10,619 nt of DNA, taken from CAZUZS01 sp964624795. Lineage in GTDB: Bacteria > Calditrichota > Calditrichia > RBG-13-44-9. Positions 5,441 through 10,619 of this stretch are shown here, piece by piece. The DNA lies in contig CAZUZS010000108.1 of assembly GCA_964624795.1 (NCBI GenBank), positions 1-10,619 on the forward strand. The letters run 5' to 3'. Numbering within the stretch: the first letter of the stretch is position 1; every line of letters begins with the position of its first letter. The translations under genes and the position numbers were made by a program. The notes beneath the pieces are model-generated. The model searched no databases, was not told where the DNA came from, and saw only the letters and a list, made by a program, of their open reading frames with translations.

Positions 5441-6322
5441 CTATTCCTCCGCCAGCCGAACGGGTGTATGATCCTCAAGGAGATTTTGTCCCAAAACCAC
5501 TACCTCGTCGCCGGCCTGCACGGCGCCCTTCACTTCCACAAGGTCGTCCATAATGGTTCCGGTGTGGACCATTACCTGGTTGGCGAAGCCGTTTTCCACT
5601 CTGAACAAATAGCGGTTGGCGCCAAGCGGAACAATGGCATCCAGCGGGGCCACAAGTCCGCGGTGCTGCCCGATTGTTAATTGCGCAGTAGCAAACATTC
5701 CCGGTTTCAGCCCGGCGTTCTTATTTTCAATGATGATCCTGATTTCCCCCATGCGCGTCCGGGTGTCCACCTGCGGATCAATTTCACTGATTTTCCCGCG
5801 AAAAATTTTGCCGGGAAAAGCGTCGACCTCTACGTCGATGATGCTGCCGGGTTTCACCGAATTCAGGTACTCTTCGACTACTTTTCCTATCATATACACA
5901 TTCTGAATATTCTGGATGGTGTAAAGGGCTTGCTGGGGTGAAATCCTGCTGCCGCTCTCCACGCCGTCCCTGGCGATCTCGCCATCGGTGGTGGCTTCCA
6001 CCTTAACCGGCGTGAATTCCATTCCGGGGATGTCCTGTTGAACTTCCGCCAACACCTGTCCTTTGGAGACCGTTTGTCCAAGTTTCACCGATTCCGAAAC
6101 CACCAACCCCGCAACCTTCGAGTAAACATCAACCCGGTAGAGAGGAGCGATTTCGCCGGTAATTTTTACTTCATCGCCAATCATGGTTTCTGTTATCGAA
6201 GCAACTTTCACCGAAACGGCCTGCTTATTCTCTGCGCTCTGCGATGGTGGTGCATCATTTTTTGAACCGCAACTCAGGATAAACAGAAAGCCGAAGAGCG
6301 ACATCCAAATTCCTTTATTCAT
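5441..6322 (-). CDS. RND membrane-fusion protein (periplasmic adaptor lipoprotein), hairpin-less
   Basis: This 293-residue adaptor would link the pump to the TolC-like channel. Residues 1-18 form a lipoprotein signal with lipobox ILSC (Cys18), followed by GSKND, so it is probably lipid-anchored facing the periplasm. The first half of the lipoyl/barrel-sandwich domain is at about 63-95 (VYSKVAGLV, then VKLGQTVSKGQVLAEV). The second half is at about 108-138 (VEATTDGEIARDGVESGSRI). Only about 12 residues separate them, so the long alpha-helical hairpin that normally contacts TolC is absent. A beta-barrel domain follows (about 139-215, ending LKPGMFATAQLTIG), then a membrane-proximal domain (VAPLDAIVPLGANRYLFRV). 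The start has CGGGGAT about 7 bases upstream. The gene lies 62 bases after the TolC-like gene and directly before the pump. Confidence 0.9.
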   Translation of the reverse strand: MNKGIWMSLFGFLFILSCGSKNDAPPSQSAENKQAVSVKVASITETMIGDEVKITGEIAPLYRVDVYSKVAGLVVSESVKLGQTVSKGQVLAEVQQDIPGMEFTPVKVEATTDGEIARDGVESGSRISPQQALYTIQNIQNVYMIGKVVEEYLNSVKPGSIIDVEVDAFPGKIFRGKISEIDPQVDTRTRMGEIRIIIENKNAGLKPGMFATAQLTIGQHRGLVAPLDAIVPLGANRYLFRVENGFANQVMVHTGTIMDDLVEVKGAVQAGDEVVVLGQNLLEDHTPVRLAEE

Positions 6323-6384
6323 CGATAAATCCCCGTCATTAACATTTTTTACAGAACTCCCCGAGATATTGATGTTGAACCGAT

Positions 6385-7737
6385 TTATGGCTTCAGATCC
6401 GGTTCAAACCAGGAATAATCTTCCATGGCGCGGGCCAATTCCAGTTTTGCCATAATATGATTGAAGATCGCCTGCAGGTGCATCGTTTCACTCTGCGAAA
6501 GGGTCTGGTTGGCGTTCAGCACATCCAGCGATGAGACAATACCGTAACGATACTGATCTTCTGCAACCTGGAGGGCCTCTTTTGCCAGCCCGATATTTTC
6601 TTCCTGGGTCGCGATCTTCGATTCCGCCTGGCGGAGCGTGGTAAATGCCTGCTTTACCTGCAGCCTGATGAGATCCCGAATTTCCTGCTCCTGCAAATCC
6701 AGTCGCTGCACTGCCAGTTTTGCATTCTGAACCTTGTGCGATGTGGCAAAGCCATCGAACAGTGGTATAGCAATCTGAACACCGGCATTCCAGTTGTCCA
6801 CCAGTTTGTCGGGATTGGTGGGATCGAAACCGTTTACAACATTATAACCGGAAAAGAGGATCACGTTCGGTTTGTTGCCGCTGCCAGCCAGGTTAACCTG
6901 TCGCAGGCTGATTTCTTTCTGCAATTGCAAAATATTCAAATCGGACCGCACCGCAAGCGCTCGCTCAATAATTTCCTGCTCATCGGCCGTTACCGGTCGA
7001 AATTCCAGCTCCCCTTTTACCACCGGAGTGCCATCCTGCTGGCCAATGATGTTGGCTAATAGGAGCTGACTTTTTTTGAGATTGCCTTTTGCCTCTTCAA
7101 GTAGGCTCTCGCTGTTCTTTAGCTGAACTCGGTTGCGCAGCAACTCCAATTGCGGAATCCCACCGGCGGAATATCTTTCCTCTGTTATTTTGGTCAAATT
7201 TTCGGCTCTTGCGACACTCTCCTCGTCAAGCTGAATAATTCTTTCATTCAGCAGCACGCTGAAAAAGGCCCGCAAAAGCTGGTCGGTGGTACTCACTCGA
7301 TCCGATTTTTTTTGAGTTGCGGACATTTCCTTCCCAACCCGAGAGATGGCGATAGTATTGGAAATCCGTCCCCAGGTAAAAGCAGACCATTGCAGCTTGG
7401 CGTCAAAATTCAGCCGGTTGGATGTGCCAAATCTAAAGGTCTCTTCCCTGTTTCCCATCGGGATTGTAAAGGAGGTTACTTTTCCCACCCGGGTGTAAAC
7501 GGCGTTGAGGCCAAAAGATGGCAAACGCTGCGCTTTGCTTTCCCCGATTTGTTCCTTCGATTGTTCCACTGCAATATCGGCCATTTTTATCCGGCGGCTG
7601 TTCCCGAAAGCCAGATGCAGGCAATCTTTCAGGCTAAGCGCATTTTGCGCCAGGATCAGGTGGGGCAAAATAAAAAGAAATATCAAGGCAGCAACCGGAA
7701 AAATACCGGGGGAATTCCGTGTTCGGGGCACTTGCAT
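6385..7737 (-). CDS. TolC-family outer membrane efflux protein
   Basis: At 450 residues this has the normal length for the outer-membrane factor of a tripartite exporter. A signal peptide covers about residues 1-30 (hydrophobic VAALIFLFILPHLILA, with cleavage before QNALSL). Two OEP repeats follow. The first starts at LSLKDCLHLAFGNSRRIKMADIAVEQSKEQIGESKAQRLPSF, the classic opening helix in which an Ala/Asn-rich helix leads to a PxF strand. The second has the parallel elements EIIERALAVRSDLNILQLQKEI and, later, long coiled-coil helices with EERYSAGG and EDQYRYGIVSSLDVLNANQTL; the pattern Y-x-x-G-x-x-S-x-x-D-V-L is diagnostic. A GGAAGGA ribosome binding site precedes the ATG. It is the second gene of the operon, 44 bases after the regulator. 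Confidence 0.94.
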   Translation of the reverse strand: MQVPRTRNSPGIFPVAALIFLFILPHLILAQNALSLKDCLHLAFGNSRRIKMADIAVEQSKEQIGESKAQRLPSFGLNAVYTRVGKVTSFTIPMGNREETFRFGTSNRLNFDAKLQWSAFTWGRISNTIAISRVGKEMSATQKKSDRVSTTDQLLRAFFSVLLNERIIQLDEESVARAENLTKITEERYSAGGIPQLELLRNRVQLKNSESLLEEAKGNLKKSQLLLANIIGQQDGTPVVKGELEFRPVTADEQEIIERALAVRSDLNILQLQKEISLRQVNLAGSGNKPNVILFSGYNVVNGFDPTNPDKLVDNWNAGVQIAIPLFDGFATSHKVQNAKLAVQRLDLQEQEIRDLIRLQVKQAFTTLRQAESKIATQEENIGLAKEALQVAEDQYRYGIVSSLDVLNANQTLSQSETMHLQAIFNHIMAKLELARAMEDYSWFEPDLKP

Positions 7738-7781
7738 TTTTCCTTCCAGGTTAATTTTTAGTCAGTTTAGTGATGTCGAGC

Positions 7782-8252
7782 TTAAGTGTTTGCAGGAGTT
7801 TCCTGTCTCGCTTTGCTCTGCTGCATGAGAAACAGCACCGTTTCAAATGCTTCCACGAGCTGTTTCTGTTCTTCCTCGGAAAGCGGCTCCAAAATTTTCC
7901 GGTAGATATTTTCTATGGACGCAAGATGGCCTTGCAGCACTTTCCGGGTTTTGGGTGCGAGCTTGAAAATGGTGATTCGCCGGTCCTGTGCACTTTTCTC
8001 CTTCAGCAATAGATTCTGTTGAACCAGCCTGTCAATCATCTCGCTGGCGGAACTCTGTGCAATATTCAGACTGTTTTTTAGTTCATTGATGGACATTGAC
8101 TCGCGGCGGTGAACCAGCATCAGCACACGGTATTGCGCCAGCGAGAAATCGGTGAGTTTGACAACTTCGCCGGCCAGGTGGTGAAACATGTGCATAATTG
8201 GAAGAAAAGCGCTCGAAAAGCGGGAAAGGTTTTCGTCGAGATTGTTGCTCAT
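7782..8252 (-). CDS. MarR-family transcriptional regulator
   Basis: This 156-residue winged-helix regulator is probably a repressor of its own efflux operon. N-terminal dimerisation helices span about 1-35. The DNA-binding domain runs from LAQYRVLMLVH (38-48) through helix 3 MSINELKNSLNI (53-64), recognition helix AQSSASEMIDRLVQQN (65-80), and a wing with the family signature DRRITIFKL (90-98). The C-terminal helices (105-148) complete the dimer. There is no Cys in the sequence, so it is not an OhrR-type peroxide sensor; a small aromatic ligand or drug is more likely by family analogy. The ATG is preceded by GAGGA about 6 bases upstream. It is the first gene of the operon, and its promoter lies within a palindrome 16-45 bases upstream. 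Confidence 0.93.
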   Translation of the reverse strand: MSNNLDENLSRFSSAFLPIMHMFHHLAGEVVKLTDFSLAQYRVLMLVHRRESMSINELKNSLNIAQSSASEMIDRLVQQNLLLKEKSAQDRRITIFKLAPKTRKVLQGHLASIENIYRKILEPLSEEEQKQLVEAFETVLFLMQQSKARQETPANT

Positions 8253-8267
8253 TTTTCATCCTCAAAA

Positions 8268-8297
8268 TATCGCTAACCGATACATCGGTTTCCGATA
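8268..8297. promoter_or_regulatory. Palindromic operator for the MarR-type regulator
   Basis: The core is AACCGAT-AC-ATCGGTT (8275-8290), a perfect 7-bp inverted repeat with a 2-base spacer. It is extended by TATCG (8268-8272) and CGATA (8293-8297), giving a 30-base element with 24 bases paired. The size and two-fold symmetry match typical MarR dimer operators. It begins at the downstream edge of the -10 box and covers the likely transcription start, so binding would block RNA polymerase. Binding by the protein encoded at 7782-8252 is inferred from position. Confidence 0.78.
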
Positions 8298-8325
8298 AGA
8301 TAAGCCGTAGCAGGTTTGCTGTCAA
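8297..8325 (-). promoter_or_regulatory. Sigma70-type promoter of the marR-efflux operon
   Basis: On the minus strand there is a perfect -35 TTGACA (8325-8320), a 17-base spacer, and a -10 TATCTT (8302-8297). Upstream of the -35 box lies an A/T-rich tract (about 8326-8360) that resembles an UP element. Transcription would start near 8290, inside the operator, leaving a leader of about 38 bases before the regulator's ATG. This is the strongest promoter signal I found in the window. Confidence 0.8.
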
Positions 8326-9024
8326 GAAAAAGATTCGAATTTTATATTTTATTTGTATGGGCATTTTGGTTGAGGATTTAGCGCGTTTCCAATTTGGCAT
8401 TGTAACCCGCACCGCCGCGCCAAAATTGATGCTGCTAACGAAAAGACAATGTCAATTTTTCCAAAAGGGTGTTCTAACCTATGCGGGAGAGAGGATCTCT
8501 CTCCTCTACTTCTGGGAAGGGGAAGGATTCCGGGAATTGTGAAATCGCAAAGAAAAATATTGTAAAATGCTGATTGAGGTGATAAATTTCTGATGGTTGG
8601 TCTTTGATGTCTCTTTGATGGTTGAAACTGATACCAATTTCGGATTTTATTCCATATGAGAATGAGTAGTCCGGTAAGAAAAGAACTTCAAGCCCCTCGT
8701 CATTTTTCTGCTGTTTTACATTACTTTAATTCATGTATTCCTTCAGGCCAGGAAGATCCGAAGCGAACGCCTGGTCTTTCATCAGCAAATTCTTTAAGAA
8801 ATCACAATTGTGGATTCCGACTTCAATCCAGGTCAAATAATTCGGTGAGCATTCTCCCGAGTCGAATACAGGAATCCTGAAAATTGATGGTTACGGAAAT
8901 TTAGAAAGGATCTGGGAGCAGGATCTAAAGGACGTTTCTTCACACCGATTTCGCAGTTTGGCGTTTTGGTTTCGAATCAAATTAACTTGATTTTGTTCAA
9001 CCCAATAACTGTTCAGGAGGTATT
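8326..9024. other. Long intergenic region upstream of the efflux operon and first beta-barrel gene
   Basis: I found no confident gene in these 700 bases. Visible structure includes a stem with arms CAATTTGGC (8390-8398) and GCCAAAATTG (8419-8428), and a short hairpin GGAGAGA/TCTCTCC (8486-8492 and 8498-8504) without a T-tract. There are also two close direct copies of TCTTTGATG (8601-8609 and 8612-8620), and a minus-strand open frame at 8726-8890 described separately. The last 100 bases before 9025 are AT-rich and presumably hold the promoter of the beta-barrel gene, but no clear -35/-10 pair stands out. Confidence 0.5.
8726..8890 (-). pseudogene. Possible C-terminal remnant of a broken gene
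   Basis: A minus-strand frame is open for 54 codons between stops at 8891-8893 and 8726-8728. Its translation looks protein-like (for example LTWIEVGIHNCDFLKNLL and DQAFASDLPGLKEYMN), but it has no start codon before an internal Met at about codon 37 and no ribosome binding site. It may be the decayed 3' end of a gene. I do not recognise the family. The opposite strand also has moderately protein-like stretches here, so a chance open frame is a real alternative. Confidence 0.22.
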
Positions 9025-9693
9025 ATGAGCAAATTTTTATGTCTTCTTGTTTTGGTTCTGGTGTTATGTTCTTTTGCATTCGGTCAGGAAAAACCAAATT
9101 TCGATGCGGGCTCCAAGGCACTTCTCTTTGAGTGGAGCGGCTTCAGCGATCTGGGTGCAAACGCTTACATGGGCGGGATCGGCGGAAAATACTTTATTTC
9201 GCCTTTAATGGGCGTGCGCGGTGCGCTGCAATTCTCCCACATGAAGATGACTAATCCGTTCAACCCTGTGCCCGGCACAAATCAGACCGGCAAGGATGGG
9301 GAGTCCACGGCCAGTTTGTTCGGCTTAGCCGGTGCCGTTGAAGTACACTTGTCCGCACAGCGGGTGAGTCCGTTTTTTGGTGGCGGCATCAGTTTTCAGA
9401 CGACCTCAACTGAAGAGAAGGATATGGTGACCGATCCCAATCCGCAAACCACGACTAAAAATGCCAATGGGTATAACGAGTTTGCAATTTTCGGATTAGT
9501 GGGCGTTGAGTTTTTTCTGTATAAACAGATGATAAGCCTGGCGGCGGAATACGATATCGGTTATGCCAAACGCTCCTATAAAGATGAGGAAATCACAAGC
9601 GCCAGCACCACGGTAACTTACAAGCAGGGATCCGGCAGTTTCTATGGTATTGAAAATTCTGGGATGATCACTCTGGCGGTCTATTTACCGTAG
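9025..9693 (+). CDS. Small outer-membrane beta-barrel protein
   Basis: A 222-residue secreted protein. The signal peptide is residues 1-20 (MSKFLCLLVLVLVLCSFAFG, with cleavage before QEKPNF). The mature part has repeated amphipathic Gly/aromatic strands typical of 8-strand OmpA/OmpX-like barrels: YMGGIGGKYFISPLMGVRGALQF, SLFGLAGAVEVHL, RVSPFFGGGISFQT, FAIFGLVGVEFFLYKQMISLAAEYDIGY, and a final strand GMITLAVYLP. Loops rich in Thr, Asn and Lys separate the strands (for example around residues 135-150). No exact family is recognised beyond the general outer-membrane beta-barrel fold, and the ligand is unknown. A strong AGGAGG ribosome binding site is about 6 bases before the ATG. It is monocistronic, followed by a terminator at 9763-9804. 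Confidence 0.87.
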   Translation: MSKFLCLLVLVLVLCSFAFGQEKPNFDAGSKALLFEWSGFSDLGANAYMGGIGGKYFISPLMGVRGALQFSHMKMTNPFNPVPGTNQTGKDGESTASLFGLAGAVEVHLSAQRVSPFFGGGISFQTTSTEEKDMVTDPNPQTTTKNANGYNEFAIFGLVGVEFFLYKQMISLAAEYDIGYAKRSYKDEEITSASTTVTYKQGSGSFYGIENSGMITLAVYLP

Positions 9694-10239
9694 TTAAGTT
9701 ACCTTCCATTTATTCCCCGGGAATGGATTGCAAAATCAGCCTATCTCCCAAAAAGTATCAATATCGGGCACGGATTAGCTTAAATCTGCCGTGCCCCGAT
9801 TTTTGGTAGTTAGCAATTTAGCCCTGGTTTTCACAAAAAGGTGCCTCTTTGAAAATTCACCTATACCGTTGCGAAGCTCCCGATCAATGTTCGGCAGGCG
9901 GAGAGTTGGCTGGTTATCTCCTGCAATTTTCATCATCGACTTCTTCTGCTTATCTCCGGATTCTCGCTTTAGAATGCCATGCACTCAATTTCGCCATTTA
10001 CTCTCGTGCCAAATTGGAGTCTGACAATTCTTATGTTTTGTATTGGATATGAGGACATATTCTATTAAATTGATTGTGCTAATTGGTCAAATTAAGATAT
10101 TAATTAATCAAGCTAAACCAACATTTCAGGAAGCCATTTAAGCCGATCTGCAAAGAATTTATTTTTTTTTGCCAGCTCAAATTTTGAGTGATCACTTAAT
10201 TGTGCCGTACTGCAAATTCCAAGTCTCAAGGAGGTAGTT
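9694..10239. other. Intergenic region between the two beta-barrel genes
   Basis: Apart from the terminator (9763-9804) and a small TTCCC-C-GGGAA palindrome near 9711-9723, I see no supported feature in these 546 bases. Open frames on the plus strand (9791-10052) lack ribosome binding sites and have no recognisable domain. A weak promoter-like pair, TTGATT then TAAGAT with 17 bases between, lies around 10068-10096. It could serve the downstream gene but is only a partial match to consensus. Confidence 0.5.
9763..9804 (+). terminator. Rho-independent terminator after the beta-barrel gene
   Basis: A GC-rich stem is formed by ATCGGGCACGG (9763-9773) and CCGTGCCCCGAT (9789-9800), with one bulged base and a loop of about 15 bases, followed directly by a run of five T (9800-9804). 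It lies 70 bases after the stop codon of the gene ending at 9693, in the right orientation to end its transcript. Confidence 0.78.
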
Positions 10240-10619
10240 ATGAGGAAATCTTTAAATCTGTTGGTTGTATTGTTGGTATTGTGTTTCGCAGTTTCAGGTG
10301 CATTTGGCCAAACTTCTATCGAAAAAGGTGCTATCGCAATGCTTAATTTTGCCAAATTACATGGAAATGATGTAACGGGTGTAGATACCCGCACAACCAT
10401 CGGAGGGGGAATTTTTCTGGGTATTGCCGCCAGCCCCCTTATCACTATTCAGCCGGAAGTGCTTTATATGATGAAAGGAGCCAAGGAAAAAGCTCAAGAA
10501 CAGGGGATGACCATTACGGCCACATACAAACTTGATTATATAGAAATCCCCTTGTTGGTCAAATTGAATATTCCGGTTCAAAATTCCGATATTAAGCCAA
10601 ATATATTTGTTGGGCCTGA
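10240..10619 (+). CDS. PorT-like outer-membrane beta-barrel protein, 3'-truncated by the window edge
   Basis: The frame starts at ATG 10240, preceded by a strong AAGGAGG about 6 bases upstream, and runs open to the last base (126 codons plus two bases). Residues 1-24 are a signal peptide (MRKSLNLLVVLLVLCFAVSGAFGQ). The mature sequence follows the pattern of the outer-membrane beta-barrel family PF13568 (PorT-like), common in Bacteroidota and relatives. It has an early LNFAKLHGNDV, then TTIGGGIFLGIAASPLITIQPEVLYMMKGAKEK, then LDYIEIPLLVKLNIPV and KPNIFVGP. The motif in which IQPEVLYxxKG is followed by Y-I-E-I-P-L-L-x-K is characteristic. Family members are usually 180-240 residues, so about 60-110 more are expected beyond the window. 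The cellular role is not predictable from sequence. Confidence 0.88.
   Translation, partial: MRKSLNLLVVLLVLCFAVSGAFGQTSIEKGAIAMLNFAKLHGNDVTGVDTRTTIGGGIFLGIAASPLITIQPEVLYMMKGAKEKAQEQGMTITATYKLDYIEIPLLVKLNIPVQNSDIKPNIFVGP

Noticed and set aside
7150..7761. Plus-strand open frame of 203 codons
   Set aside because: It is antisense to the TolC-family gene; no domain, no ribosome binding site.
8486..8504. GGAGAGA/TCTCTCC hairpin, considered as a terminator
   Set aside because: There is no following T-tract on either strand and no gene ends nearby. It may be a fragment of an intergenic repeat.
8656..8880. Plus-strand 74-codon frame
   Set aside because: No ribosome binding site and no domain; the opposite strand is at least as protein-like.
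9791..10052. Two overlapping plus-strand frames between the beta-barrel genes
   Set aside because: They begin within or just after the terminator, lack ribosome binding sites, and have Ser/Arg-rich translations without recognisable features.

Overview
The window looks like a scaffold from an uncultured Gram-negative bacterium. It holds a run of exactly 100 N, the usual placeholder for an assembly gap. The tripartite RND efflux set and the two small secreted beta-barrel proteins (one of the PorT-like Bacteroidota/Calditrichota type) point to the FCB superphylum, for example Calditrichota/KSB1-like or Ignavibacteria-like lineages. This placement is an inference from gene style, not from a marker gene.

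Left part (1 to about 2600): four small unrelated genes all lie on the minus strand: a secreted protein of unknown function, a STAS-domain protein, a MarC-family membrane protein and a HIT-family protein. Each is followed by an imperfect palindrome. Three of these palindromes (76-184, 745-867, 2064-2121) have the architecture of integron attC recombination sites: outer GTTRRRY-like core sites, inner complementary arms, and one extra unpaired base in the same arm each time. A fourth (1287-1383) and a lone core site (2547-2599) are weaker. The region is best read as a gene-cassette array. No integron integrase is visible at the end where it would be expected, so it is either a cluster of attC sites lacking an integrase (CALIN) or a fragment of a larger array running off the left edge.

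Middle part (about 2600 to 8330): a 600-base gene-free stretch with a nested palindromic repeat separates the array from a four-gene minus-strand operon. Its order of transcription is marR-type regulator, TolC-like outer-membrane factor, lipoprotein membrane-fusion protein, RND inner-membrane pump. A near-consensus promoter (TTGACA, 17 bp, TATCTT) overlaps a long palindrome just upstream of the regulator gene, which fits an autoregulated, ligand-inducible efflux operon. The adaptor appears to lack the alpha-helical hairpin. The pump gene is interrupted by the 100-N gap, and family length suggests that close to 0.9 kb is really missing.

Right part (about 8330 to the end): a long intergenic region, then two plus-strand genes for small outer-membrane beta-barrel proteins, each with a strong AGGAGG-type ribosome binding site and a clear signal peptide. 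A rho-independent terminator follows the first. The second runs off the window end.
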